From: Armigeres subalbatus
Taxonomy: Eukaryota > Arthropoda > Insecta > Diptera > Culicidae
DNA length: 64,000 bases
Direction of reading: 5' to 3'
NCBI RefSeq assembly: GCF_024139115.2
Contig: NC_085140.1
Coordinates: 433,069,240-433,133,239, forward strand
Part shown: positions 11,362 through 22,865 of the stretch, one piece after another
How the letters are laid out: each line of letters opens with the position of its first letter
How positions within the stretch are numbered: position 1 is the stretch's first letter
Translations under genes and position numbers: made by a program
Notes under the pieces: model-generated
The model's database searches: none
What the model saw: only the letters and a program-made list of their open reading frames with translations
Told to the model about the DNA's origin: nothing

Positions 11362-12330
11362 GGTATGTTCTTTCAGAAAACTCTTTTATGGGGCAAAAAA
11401 AAAAACTCTAACACAGCCAGCCTGCATAAGTCAACGAAACATGGCTGCTTAAAAACCGAGTCAAAGTGATTTTTCACGCAGGATAATTGCTTTTAATAGT
11501 TTAAGAAGTGTATAAATCTAGAGTTATGAAGCAGATATATGTTTGATACACTTTTCTTAAGAAGCAGTGGTTAATATCTCTCTACAAATCGACGTATTAT
11601 CGCTGAAATATTGATTAATTTGCGTGATGAGCCAATGTTACATCCAGGGCCAACATTACCGCCGGTTACCCTATTTATGGCTTGTTGCTGTGAAAAAATG
11701 AAAGACTTTGGTCATTGTTATGAAAAGTTGTTCAAATTTTGCGTGGCCAATAAAAAAAAGTTTAGGAAGGTCAAAACATACAAACCGCCCTGCAGAATAA
11801 ATAAGGTTGTCAATCCAAAAAATAACTCATCACATAGAGGTCATTTGTCTAGAGGATCTATACTAAAAATACGCTAGAACAAAACTACTTTAGTTCTCGA
11901 TGAAACAGGGGGTGATCAAGTCTCCCCGGGGATCAAGTCTACCCACCTGCCCCTACGATTATGAAGTTTTGTACTCGGGTTTCCTGTTACTTGATTGCAC
12001 CGTCACAGGAAAAAATGTGAGTTGTCAAAACATTGAACGACACATTCAATTTACATGGTAAATTGATTGATGCTACATGGTAAAAAATATGCAATTTAAT
12101 GATTTTGTTTCGTGTTTGCAACATGAAGTGCAGTATTCTTTGTTTGTTTGTTTCCAAATGTCAAACACTTACTGCATTGCAATTTTGATGAAACATTGAT
12201 CACAATTCGAACGTTTTTGACACCTTGATGCAACTTTTTCGTGCTTTGATGTTTTTCCAATACCTTTAATGAAGCTGAATAGAAACAAGGTGCTTTTAGG
12301 AAGATGTTGCGTGTGCTACTTGGGCACTTA
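11362..12330. other. Intergenic, with an orphan MITE end at about 11908-11956
   Basis: GATCAAGTCTCCCC and GGGGATCAAGTCTACCC stand side by side near 11913-11943, followed by CACCTGCCCCTA. In reverse this reads TAGGGG, then two copies of GACTTGATCCCC, the same terminal design as the ends at 4367 and 61076. No matching left end was found nearby, so it is a solo or truncated end. An 88-codon open frame at 11611-11877 has no recognisable domain. Confidence 0.45.
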
Positions 12331-13260
12331 CTTACTGGAGGAATACACGGAGAAATTTCGTTGGAATTTATGGACTCTAAAGAAATGTTTGATGGGAATT
12401 CAAAGGAATTGCTTCGAGAACTTCAAATCATGCAGGAATCTTCAGAGGAATTATCTGAGGGATTTCCGGATGAACCCCCTGAGGAACTTCCGAAAGAATT
12501 GAAAAAGAATGAATTCTTGGAGGAACATTGCGAAGAATTCCTGGAGAAACTTTCCGAAGAATTCCTGGAGAAACTTTACGAAGAATTCCTGGAGGAACTT
12601 CCCAGTTAATTGTTGTGGAATCTTCGAATTTTTGGAAAAACTTCCGGATGAATTTCTGGAGCAACTCCGAAAGGACACCATGGAGGAACTTTCGGAGGAA
12701 TTTTTTGAGGGACTGCCGGAGGAATTCTTGGAGAAACTTCAGAAGAAATCCTTGGTGGAACTTCCAAAATAATTCCAGAAGTTCAGAATGAGCTGTTAGA
12801 GATGATTGTGGAGGAATTCCTGGAGAAGCTTTCGGAGGAATTTATGATGGAACTCTTGGAGGAATTCCTGGAGGAACTTCCGAAGAAATTCTTGAATAAA
12901 CTTCCTAAGGAAGTCCTTTAGGATTTTTTTTTTGAACTTTTATAGGAATTCCTCTAGAAGCTTCACGAAGAATTCCTGCAGGAATTTCCAAACTAATTTC
13001 TGGTGGAACTCCTGGAGGAACGTACAGACGATCTGGAGGAACTTTCGAGGGAATTCCTGGTGGAAGTTCCGGAGGAAATTCTGGCGGATCTTCCGGAGGA
13101 ATTCCTGTAGGAACTTTCAGAAGAATTCCTGGAGAAATTTGCTGAGGAATTCCTGAAGAAATTTCCGGAGGAATTCCTGGAGGAACTTCGGAGGAATTGC
13201 TGAAGGAACTTCCGGAGGAATTGCTGATAGAACTTCCGGAGGAATTGCTGGAGTTTTTTC
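12330..13260 (+). repeat. 24-bp minisatellite (GAAGAATTCCTGGAGAAACTTTCC type)
   Basis: A degenerate tandem array with a 24-bp unit close to GAGGAATTCCTGGAGGAACT plus TCCG. Because the unit is a multiple of three, it stays open in several frames on both strands and reads as repeated E-F-L-E-E-L-P or N-S-W-R-N. I therefore treat those frames as artefacts. Arrays with the same unit in the opposite orientation occur at 20245-21480 and 63200-64000. Confidence 0.85.
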
Positions 13261-13261
13261 T

Positions 13262-13440
13262 GGGCCCTTCTTAGTCTAGCGGTAAGACGCGCGGCAACAA
13301 AAAGGACCATGCTGAAGGTGGTTGTGTTCGTTTCCCGATTTCGGTTTGCAAATCGTCTCTACTTTCCTGGGCATAAAAGTATCATTGTGTTAGCCTCATG
13401 ATATACGATTGCATAAATTGTAACTTTCAATAATACAGGT
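13262..13440 (+). mobile_element. Degenerate tRNA-derived SINE (Feilai type)
   Basis: The start TTCTTAGTCTAGCGGTAAGA resembles a tRNA box A. It is followed by a decayed box B, TTCGTTTCCCGATTTCGG, and then the body CTGGGCATAAAAGTATCAT-GTGTTAGCCTCATGATATACG. The same body occurs inverted at 58040-58310. The tail is truncated. It lies directly after the minisatellite. Confidence 0.75.
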
Positions 13441-13894
13441 GACTGACTGAATAATATATTGTAATATGGCTTAATAATCTATTGTAGAAGCTTACATATC
13501 CAATTATTTTGCCTTTTAAGCCATACAAAAATCTCATCTCTTATTCATGATCCACAACATTGGATGATTAGTTCTTATTTTTTTTAAACTAAATTTCCAT
13601 CGATTCAAAAAGCGTTCATAAATCATCTGATTGTGTAATTATCTCAAACAACACGATCGGAAAACAACTATTATATTAGGTCGAACTGCTTAATAAACAA
13701 GCTCAGGACATATTAAATCTCAATGTTTACTAATATATTTAGGTAGTCACCGTCTAGAAAAATACAAAAAAAACAGTCGACACGTGTAATAGAAGCCATC
13801 CCGGTATCAGCTGCAATTGATCATTCAATAGTTTCATTCTTCGGAAACATCCCCGCCATTCTAGGACTCGCACGCCATTCTAATCTCGCTTTGT
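13441..13894. other. Intergenic, nothing recognised
   Basis: AT-rich sequence without repeats or open frames of note. Confidence 0.4.
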
Positions 13895-14807
13895 TTACCC
13901 AAACAATATTCCACCGCCGTAGTTGGTCCTATCCGTTTGACGATAATCACGAATCGTAAAGAATAGCGAAACATTGAGCAAATGAAAAGGAACAATTAAA
14001 TGGCTCCGGCAATCGAGGAGTTCACAAAAAAAATCCTCCGCTATCATGCGGCAAGTACTATGCTGGGCATTATCAGTGCAGTTGTCGGTCATGCATGCAA
14101 CGGCGGCTTTAATAATGGCAATGATTACCGCGAACTTATAATGTTGAAGGGTCCAAAGATCCCTACGAAGAGTGACGAAGCTATCTTTGCACTGCCAAGT
14201 GGGTTGCAATACTTTCCTTTCTTGGAATCGCTTCACCCAGGTCGGTACATCTTCAATGCGTAACTCAGATAGAACTTCACAGATGTGGGATGGTACCAAT
14301 GAACTTCGAGGATGAGTTCGATTGGCTGAAGGCCGGCCAATAATGGTGGTGGGCTACGTGAAGGTTCCACAAAACATGACAGATAAGGGTGCCCGAAAAT
14401 TTTGCTCTCATTGATAACCTTATTGGCGGGTGACGGCCAGAAAGTAAGTTGAAGGGTCGCTTTACATTGCGTTCGTATTTGTCGGTGAGTGGGGCCGGAT
14501 TGGTCCGTCCCGAACCGACCAATACCGGTTGGGTTGTGTGCTTCCGTATCGCTCGCCGACTATACACTGCGGAGGCACAATCTTCCTTGGCTTGGCGAGC
14601 AGTGCTGCAATTGGTGGGAAGCGTGTGCGCATCGAAGAACATGTAGGTTGATGTTGGTTTAACTACATATACTAGGGCACAGTTCTTCGTTTGTAAGCCG
14701 ATCAAAGTTTGTTTTGATAAGTTTGGATTTTCCCAGGGACATGATACGGACTTATTTGTTAGAGATGTTAGAATTATGGGCCAAGAAATTGCTTCATTAG
14801 TTTTCAA
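13895..14807. other. GC-rich island with open frames on both strands, unidentified
   Basis: The minus strand is open for 176 codons (14807-14277), then 134 codons in another frame (14299-13895). The plus strand has an 87-codon frame from ATG at 14000, with a good start context (TTAA before ATGGCT) and codons ending mostly in G or C, beginning MAPAIEEFTKKILRYHAAST. A possible donor, CACCCAG followed by GTCGGTAC, lies at 14235. I recognise none of these products. The island could be a host exon pair, a processed pseudogene or part of an old element. Confidence 0.3.
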
Positions 14808-15360
14808 CGGGGTCGATGGGTTTTTTCCAAATCAATTGTACAGTCTAATGTTCTCGGCTTGCAGTGGGCGAGTGATTGCATCATCAATTTGTTTCCCCAT
14901 CCCCGATAGATCGTGAGGACATAGCCAGCGCCGTTATCGACAATTCAAAATACTAGAGCTCTTGAACTGTGCACATTGAGGTTGGATAGCAAATCCCATG
15001 CTTCCATCAATTGGTTCCTTGTGCAATTGTGATTGCTCTGGACAATAACGGAGTAGCAACTACACAATGCGCGATCATCATGCTCATGTTTATCAATTGT
15101 GCAGTCTAGAAAATAGCTGAATTGTCGATAATTAAGATCATTTTAATTTTTCGAAGGAACATTCAGTCGAAAGAGAATTTAATTATGCAAGGTGAATTGT
15201 GGCACATGTGGTAGAATAAGCTTTTGATGAAAAGGATATGTATTTAATGGAATATTTAGTTTAGGACTAAGGCCGAGTGCATATATGATAGAAAAGGCAC
15301 GTTATCATATTGAATCGATGTACATATGATTGATTTTTTCTAACTGGTTTTACTTGTTAA
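14808..15360. other. Intergenic, nothing recognised
   Basis: AT-rich sequence between the GC-rich island and the Helitron-like element. No gene or repeat is evident. Confidence 0.4.
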
Positions 15361-15620
15361 TCTTCTTCTTCTTCTTATATATAAAAATGAAATGGTCTGT
15401 GTTCGTATCCGCATAACTCGAAAACGGCTGGATGGATTTTTTTCATTTCTTTAGCAGAAACATTCGTTATAGTTTCCGACGGGTTTATATGATATTTTCT
15501 CATGCGAAAATTACGGGAAAAGTTGTGCAAATCGTGAAAAACTACAATTAGGATTCGTATGGAAATTTCACATGGGCATTTTCGCCTACTACGCAGGACA
15601 ACGTCTGCCGGGTCGACTAG
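15361..15620. mobile_element. Short Helitron-like non-autonomous element
   Basis: It starts TCTTCTTC after an A and ends CTAG before a T, as Helitrons do when they insert between A and T without duplication. The interior starts with TATATATAAAAATGAAATGG and contains TCGTATCCGCATAACTCGAA. The end, GTCTGCCGGGTCGACTAG, is GC-rich like a Helitron 3' terminus. There is no coding sequence. A Helentron-related origin is also possible, given the TTC run at the start. Confidence 0.5.
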
Positions 15621-15639
15621 TATCTAATAAATTTCTACA

Positions 15640-17170
15640 TTTCAATTGTTTCTGACAAGTGACAGTTAGGTTTTTTCTTATGGTTAAATTGAATCATGCA
15701 GGTATTACAATGTTTTAAACTTAAACTAAACTTAACCTAATTTATACTAAGGGTACAAGAAGCTAATCGTTGCAATAGAAGATTGCACCGATTTTTTTTG
15801 TCTAGAATTGGAAATTATTTTGTTGGACATTTGTTGCAATGTCTCAATATTAGAAATTCTATGAAATTTATTGGTACTATACCACGGAGGCAACTTGAGA
15901 ATCATTTTCAAAATTTTATTTTGTATCCTCTGAAGTGCCTTCTTTCAGGTATTGCAGAAACTAGTCCGTATTGGCACAGCATACAACATGGCTGGTCTTA
16001 AAATTTGTTTTTAAATCAAAAGTTTGTTCTTAAGACAAAGTTTTGATTTTCTGTTTATAAAAGGATATAGACATTAAATATATTTGTTACATTTGGCTGG
16101 ACTGACTTCAATGTGATTTTTAAAAGTTAATTTTTGATAAAGCAGAAGTCCTAAACAGGTAACTTCGCTAGACCAATTAATTGAAACCCAATTCATAGTG
16201 ACAATATGTCTGCTAGAAGGTTTCTTTTAAGAAGCTCTCGGCTTATGTGGGAAAATTATAAGCTGCGTTTTGGAGGCATTCGGGGAAGTAAGTGGAGAAA
16301 ATATCCATACTTTTTTGCAATCTCAAATGACACGAAGGCTTCGCCCTTTGGCTGAGAGGCCCGTGTCATCTGCAAACAAAGATTTTTGACACCCTGGTGG
16401 TAAATCAGGTGTCAGAAGTAAAAATTGTATACAATATGGGCCCCAGTATGCTGCCTTGGGGAACACCAACTCTCATCAGATTTCGATTTCTGATAGTTTA
16501 CCTGCAGTGAGCGATTCGTTACTCTTAATAACTGATGAGTGGTTGAATGCCCATGGCGAAAACCAAATTGCACATCAGCAGAAATAGAATTGCCATTAAT
16601 ATGAATTATCATTCTATTTAAAATAATATTTTCAAACAGTTTGCTTATTGAAGAAAGCAAACTGATTGGGCGATAACTAGAAGCCTCAGCTGGATTTTTG
16701 TCCGGCTTCAAAATTGGAACAACTTTGGCGTTTTTACATTTATCTGGGAAGTATGCAAATTGAAAACATGTGTCAAATAATACAAATACAAAATACCATC
16801 ATCACCCGGGGCTTTCATATTTTTAAATTTTCTAGTAATAGATCTCACTTCATATGAATTAGTTCCCAACGAAGGGTCAAAAACATTCTTTTGATTGAGA
16901 ATGTCTTCGAAGTTTCGTGTAACCTGATCCTCAATTGGACTTGTGACGCCAAGACCAAAATTATGGGCACTCTCAAACTGCTGAGCAAGTTTTTGAGCCT
17001 TTTCACCATTTGTTAATAAAATTGTATTGCCCTCTTTAGGCGCTGGAATTGGCTGTCGCGATTTTTTTTTAAAGGAATTTTCGTTAATTTCCAAAAGGAC
17101 TTCGAACTGGGATTCAACTTTCGAGAAATTATTCTCAAAGTTGGTATTTCTCAAAATAGCGAAACGTTTT
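15640..17170 (-). mobile_element. Juan-like LINE, 3' part: reverse transcriptase
   Basis: On the minus strand the frame reads KMKAPGDDGI, then SYRPISLLSSISKLFENII and VPQGSILGPILY, which are Jockey-clade reverse transcriptase motifs. A deletion removes sequence between the first two. FADD-like sequence follows in a shifted frame (TTTGCAGATGACACGG near 16360). Frameshifts and stops make it non-functional. This is the downstream part of the same LINE copy found at 19614-20139 and 24584-25390. Sequence resembling its 3' end continues to about 15640. Confidence 0.75.
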
Positions 17171-17288
17171 ACCCTTCTTACATCCTAAGAAGGGTATAAA
17201 GATCGCTTGAAAAACCGATTTTTTATCCGAGGCTCGGAGACCCAAGTCGTATATACCAATCAACTCAGCTCGACGAACTAAGCACATG

Positions 17289-17294
17289 TATGTA

Positions 17295-17325
<31 letters not shown>

Positions 17326-17352
17326 GTGCGTGTGTGCGTATGTGTGTGCGTT
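17289..17352. repeat. (TG)n microsatellite
   Basis: Runs of TGTG with ATGT and GCGTG variants lie directly after GCACATGTATGTATG. The complementary CA run in the related core at 38391-38410 sits at the same place relative to the shared sequence, so the microsatellite is part of the element family. Confidence 0.9.
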
Positions 17353-17357
17353 ACAAA

Positions 17358-17940
17358 AATCTCACATCAAGATCTCAGCCGTCCGTGGACCGATTTGCAC
17401 GATTTTAACACTAAACGAAAGCTATGACTTTGTCATTGAACGAGTTTAATTTTTTTTGCAATCGGACATTTGGTTCCAGAAATATGTGAGAAATACGAAC
17501 ATGAAGTGTATTTTCAGAAAACTAACAAAATAATGTCACATGAATATCTCAGCCGTCTGTAAACCAATTTGCATGATTTTATCTTTAAACGAAAGCTATG
17601 ACTTTGCCATTGAACCCATTGTATTTTGTTTTTGCAATTAGACATTGGGTTCCGGAGATATCTCTGAAATACGAACATAAAGCATTAGACGTATCAACTT
17701 CACACATTGGTAAAATATGTCTCGTCAAGATCTCAGTCGTCCTTGGACCGGTTTGTGCGATTTTATCTTTAAACGAAAGCTATGTTTTTGTCATTGGACC
17801 CATTAATTTTTTTTCTGCTATCGGAAATTCGGTTTCAGAGATATCTGTGAAATACGAATATGAGACATATTTTCAGACTACTAATGAAGAATTGTCACAC
17901 CAATATCTCAGCCGTCAATGACCCGATTTGAACTCTTTTA
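17358..17940 (+). repeat. ~180-bp tandem repeat, about 3.3 copies
   Basis: Each unit carries ATCTCAGCCGTC, then a GACCGATTTGCACGATTTTA-like segment, AAACGAAAGCTATGACTTTG and GAAATACGAACAT. Copies start near 17365, 17540, 17720 and 17905. The repeat is internal to the 17171-19613 element. Confidence 0.8.
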
Positions 17941-19613
17941 TAGCCTATTCAGATTGGGCTATTTATGACTTTGTTAAGTGAGAGGGTATCCAATTATTAC
18001 GAGGTGTTCAGACTGCAGCAAGATAATATATCTTGACGTTTCCATGTTTCCTCATTTGAACGCTAATACAGGGTTGAATTCAAGGAGAGTTTTAAAATTT
18101 AATTTGCGAAATCAAGCATTTGTGTGGCAACAATCGAACATTTTTTTCTGAACAAAGCTGCTACGAAAAAAAAAAATATTAAAAAAATATGAAAAGGGAT
18201 TTTCGAAGAATATTTGAAGCTCTCATTAGGGATAATGAGCGAAGCTACATTCATTAGTTGTGTACGCCGTTCTTCGGGGAATCAGACTATTCCTCAATTT
18301 ATTTTTAAGTTTAAAAAGTATTTTGATTCTGTACTATGATCGAACGGAGATTTGATAGAAAAATTTAGATACTTTTGGCAATTCTCACAAATAAATAAAA
18401 AAAGGACGATTGGACCAATTTTCAAGAAATATTATCGAACTAAAATGTAGTTCCACCAGTATCTCCATGTATGAAGGGCAACTAAGCAATTTTATTTTTT
18501 TTCCAAAAATGGAAACTGAACCATTGCGTTCTACTCGACAATCAATGATACAGCTTCTAACAAAATCGAATCGTGTGAATGTGATATAATTTAAACTGGA
18601 TTTTGGATGAATTAATGCATTACCAATCCATGTTTTATTTAAGGTTATTCTACTTTATATATACATCCCATTCAAATCGTACAGTTGTCCCACGTGAAAA
18701 ATGTAGAAATCCAAAGTATATTAAGCCATTCAAGGAGCAGAATTGAAACAATTTATGAAATCATGTTTATTCGTCAAATATATTCGTTTTACAACCATTC
18801 CTACGTTTTAAATTGTCTTCCGCATTGGCCCTTGAACTTTGAAAATTTATTCGATTTGTTCTATTAAATCTAGGTTTAAGTTAAATACTTCATGTTAATT
18901 ATAGAGAGCATCTGTTTTTTGAACAATTCATGTTGAATAAGTGGAGAATAAATGATTATCATCATTATTTTTCATCATATAAAATGCTTTCCACAAAACC
19001 ATTACAATCCGAGTTATTCTTCAGCGCTCAGAAGATTTCCATCCAACATGCATTCGACCCTGCTGCGACAGAAAGAGCATGACTGTCAACTACGAAACGA
19101 ATAGAAAACAGAGAGAATTTTCTCTCTGGCAAAGAGAGCGTGACGCTTGTCAGTTTTGTTTTGTTGAATTTCTCCCTGCATTCCAGTTAGAACGAAAGCT
19201 CTCTCGTAATAATTGTTCGTAATAAATTCTTTATGGCTCTTTTTAGCGGGTATCTTTTGACAGCGCAAAATGTATGGAATATTACGTAAATAATAAAGCG
19301 TATTTACCCTGAAACGCCAATTATTATGTCATTAATGGCGTAATCTGAATAGGCTATTAGGCTTAAACAGAAGCTGTAATATTGCCATTTAAGGCGGCAA
19401 ATCAAATCTGCAGTCTTTTTGTATTTTTTAAAAATTATTAAATTTCCAGAAATATCCTTTTTTTTTTTTGAAATCGTTAAAAGCATGATAATATCAGTTA
19501 TTTTACATTCAATTGAAGGTCATATGCATAGAAATTGTAATATGCACTGGGCACACACAACCATTCAAAAGTGTAAGAAGGGTTGCGTTCACTGTTGGTG
19601 GATTAAGTCGGGT

Positions 19614-20139
19614 TTTTAAATTTAATTTAGCAAATCTCGCCAAATAGCTTTCAACGCGGGATCGCGAGTTCTTTTGTATTGCCTTCGCCTCACATTTTCA
19701 AGACGGATCAGTAGTTGGTGATCGTCGTCAATAATAATGGAAGTTGAATTTAATTTCACATTTAGGAATTGAATTGGCTCCGACAATTAAATTTGTCATA
19801 GATACGAGAGCATTATCAATATCATTTTTGGTATCGAGAGAAATATCAACATCAAAATTAATGTCGACATACGTTTTATATAAATACCAATCAGGTCTAT
19901 GATAGTTAAAAGTAGAGCTGATTGGATTGGAAGGTGATCAGAGTCAAAATTAGCTTGAGTTACCAATTGGCCACACAGCTGACTTGAATCCATTAAAACT
20001 AAATCAATTGTCCAAGGATTTCGACTGGATGAAAAACAAGTTGGTACATTGGGATATTGAGTAGTATGATATAATATCCCGCAGAACAATCTTCGAATTA
20101 AATTTTACCTTTGGAATTGCTTTGAGCATTATTCCATGT
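19614..20139 (-). mobile_element. Juan-like LINE, endonuclease C-terminal part
   Basis: The minus frame reads YPNVPTCFSSSRNPWTIDLV, then FDSDHLPIQSA. These are the D-SDHLP endonuclease motif and its surroundings in Jockey LINEs. Further 3' it reads RRRQYKRTRDPALKAIWRD and stops at the element inserted at 19613. Upstream it ends exactly at the ATTCCATG duplication of the 4.4-kb hAT element. Confidence 0.8.
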
Positions 20140-20244
20140 AGGCCTGTGCACCGATTAAACATTTTCCGGCGGCGGCGTGATAGATCATTTTCAGCTAGCG
20201 GCGGTGGCGACGTGGGTCGGAGTGAACTGATTTCAAACGTCAAT

Positions 20245-21480
20245 AATTATCCGGAAGTTCTTCAACGAGTTGGTTGAGAACTACACCAACAAATTCCTCT
20301 GGACATTCTTTCAGGAATTTCTCCGAAAGCTCTCCAGAAGCTCTTTCATTAGATCCTCCAGAAGTTATTCCTGGAATTTCTCCGGAAATTCCTCCAGGAT
20401 TTTCTCCGGAAGTTCCTCCAGCAGTTTCTCCGGAAGTTCCCTCAGAATTTCCTCTAGAAATTATTCCGGAAATTCCTCTAGGAATTCCTCCTGAACTCCT
20501 GAACTTTCTCCAAGAGTTTCTCCAGAAGTTCCTCCACGAGTTCATTCGAAAGTTTCTCCAGGAGTTCCCCCAGAAGTTGCTGCAGGAGTTCTTACAGGAG
20601 TTCCTCCGGGAGTTCCTCTAGAAATTCCTCCAGGATTTACTCCGGAATTTCTCCCAGGGGATCCTCCAGGAGTTCCTCCGGAAGTTCCTCCGTTTCTCCA
20701 GGACTTCTTCCGGAAGATCCTCCAGAAATTTCTCTAGGAGGACTTCCGGAAGTTCCTCCGGAAGCTCCTTTAGGAGTTACATCAGTGGTTCCTCGGGTAG
20801 TTTCTCCAGGAGTTCCTCTAGAAGTTCCCCCGGAAGTTCCTCCAAGAGTTCATCCGGAAGTTCCTCCAGGAATTCATCTGAAAGTTCCTCCAGGGTTCAT
20901 CTGGAAGCTCCTCCAGGAGTTTCCCCGGAAGCTCCTCCAGGAGTAACCCCGGAAATTCTTCCAGGAGTTCCCCCAGAAGTTGCTACAGGAGTCCTTACAG
21001 GAGCTCCTCCAGGAGATCCTCCGGAAGTTCCAGGAGATCCTCCGGAAGTTCCTCCAGGAGATCCTCCGGAAGTTCCTTCAGGAGATCCTCCGAAAGTTCT
21101 TCCAGGAGATCCTCCGGAAGTTACTCCAGGAGATCCTACGGAAGTTTCTCCGGGAGTTCCTCCAGTAGTGCCTCCAGAAAAAACCTCTGGAAGTTCCTCC
21201 AGGAGTTACTCCGGAAGTTCCTTCAGGGGTTCCTCCGAAAGTTCCTCCAAGAATTCTTCCGGAAGCTCATCTAGGAGTTCCTCCAGGAAATTCTTTAGAA
21301 GTGCCTCCTGGAATTTTTTCGGTAATTTCTTCAAAAAAATTTCGGGAATTCTTCCGAAAGTTCCTATTCATATGGATGTTTGCTCAGGAAATCCCCAAAA
21401 AGTCCTATAACTTCTTAAATAATTACTCATAGAATTTCTTTCTGGAGTTCCTCCAAAATCTTCTTCAAGTTAATTTCAAA
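20245..21480 (-). repeat. 24-bp minisatellite, most regular part
   Basis: The unit GGAGATCCTCCGGAAGTTCC plus TCCA repeats in tandem, very regularly at 20990-21160. Variants continue in increasingly degenerate form to about 22300. It is the inverse orientation of the array at 12330-13260. Open frames on both strands, such as repeated EILRKFLQ, come from the unit length of 24. Confidence 0.85.
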
Positions 21481-22484
21481 ATCTACTTCGCAAACTCTAC
21501 AACTCTACAAACTCAGATATTTCTTCTGAATTCCTTCCGAAGTTAACATGGAACTCCACGAAACTCACCTCCCGGGAATTCTTCCGGAAAATTGTCCAGG
21601 AATTCTTGAAGAACCTCGTATGGAAATAGAATGTCGAAATCTGAATCCAGAAAATCCTAAAAATCTTAATCAAAATTCCTCCAAGGATAAATTATTCTGG
21701 AAATTTGTTTAGGAATTCTTCCGAAATTTTTTTCCCATCGAACTTCTCCAGAATTTCTCCAAAAATTCGCCCTACAGGACTTTCCGGAAAATTCCCTTGA
21801 AAACTCCTCCAAAATATTATTAGGAAAATATTCCGGAAATTCTCTCGCTTTTTCTTCACAGACTTATTTAGAAATTCTCCAAGAATTCTCTCAAAAATAT
21901 CTGCAATAATATCCGAGGAAATTCCTTCAAGAACTTTTCCAGAAATTTCACTTACGTTCTTTTGGAAATTTTTCTAGAAAATTTCTCTAGGATCTGTTCC
22001 GAGAAATTCCTCTCTCATGAAGAATTCACGTCGGATTTTTTGTGGGAATATCCGAAGGAGATCGTAAAAGATTTTGAGGATGGTACTCAGAGGAAATTTT
22101 TATACTGATTCTTGAATGAATTTCGTGTGGATTTCCCGATGGACTCAGGGGAAATTTCCGAAGGAATTCCTGAAAGAGTTTCTGTAGAAATTCTCGAAGT
22201 AGACGTATTAGTTCATGAAGAAAATGTTCGTACTGCCTAAGAAGTTCTAGGAACGATTCCTTGAATTCCTGAAGAACAATTCCCTAATTTTCTGAATGAT
22301 TAAATGACAGGTACATTTTTTTGAACAAATATTGTTTTGTTTGACCGAGTATACGTTGTACAACAAAGGATCTAGTGGTTCCTCAACAAACAATTCAGGC
22401 TAAATAAGCTACTTTGTTACTATGTCTGAAACTCGTTTGGCGCAATTGCACAACATGTGAAATATTTAGTTCGAAACATGTATT

Positions 22485-22565
22485 GAAGGGTATCCACTTC
22501 CGTCGGTGGGGTTTGATCCCACGAAACCAATACGCTAGACAGGTGCTTTCCCTACTTTTTAGCTG
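22485..22565 (-). mobile_element. tRNA-like SINE head, possible
   Basis: On the minus strand the sequence reads CTGTCTAGCGTATTGG, then GTGGGATCAAACCCCACC, which resembles box A and box B of a tRNA promoter. It does not fold as a full tRNA in an obvious way, so it is more likely a SINE head or relic. Confidence 0.35.
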
Positions 22566-22646
22566 AAAAAGCCTATTTTGAATGAAATAAGCCCTTCGTC
22601 AGCTATCAATTTTGTTGGGTCTAGATTTATTTGGAAATTAGAATAT

Positions 22647-22775
22647 TATTTATTTATTTATTACCAGACTACGGCCGGAGTGGCCTGTGCAGTACACAAA
22701 AGTCTTCTCCATTCAGCTCGGTCCATGGCTGTACGTCGTCCGTAAATAGTCCTCCACCTGATCGATCCGAGAATA
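22647..22775 (-). mobile_element. RTE (JAM1-like) LINE 3' tail
   Basis: The stretch TTATTTATTTATTACCAGAC, then GGCCGGAGTGGCCTGTGC and CTCCATTCAGCTCGGTCCAT, is the reverse of the 3' end of the RTE LINE at 52140-52278. This is the typical 5'-truncated LINE insertion, here only about 125 bp long, in minus orientation. Confidence 0.85.
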
Positions 22776-22865
22776 AATGCTGCATAATTGGAAATGAGAA
22801 TAGATGCTACATAATTGCAAAGAAGATGATTGTCGTATAAACTTGTCTGAAAATGTGTATTTCGG

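Larger units (their letters stand above)
17171..19613. mobile_element. 2.4-kb element with ACCC..CTTA inverted ends, inserted in the LINE
   Basis: The left end ACCCTTCTTACATCC and the right end GGATTAAGTCGGGT are inverted partners. TTTT lies on each side (17167-17170 and 19614-19617), and the LINE frame resumes beyond both borders. The left end carries its own hairpin, ACCCTTCTTA and TAAGAAGGGT, with a 5-nt loop. The word TGTAAGAAGGGT repeats at 19572-19583. It contains a (TG)n run and a 180-bp tandem repeat. A core segment (GAGGCTCGGAGACCCA, CTCAGCTCGACGAACT, AGCACATGT) is shared with 38400-38480. No transposase is seen. Confidence 0.65.

Noticed and set aside
11119..11411. Open frames on both strands near 11.1-11.4 kb
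   Set aside because: They lie in the right long inverted repeat of the 4.3-kb element, and the left copy does not conserve them.
12269..12791. Overlapping open frames encoding Glu/Leu-rich or Asn/Trp/Arg-rich peptides
   Set aside because: They are translations of a 24-bp tandem repeat, which stays open in several frames; same for 20240-21410 and 63693-63965.
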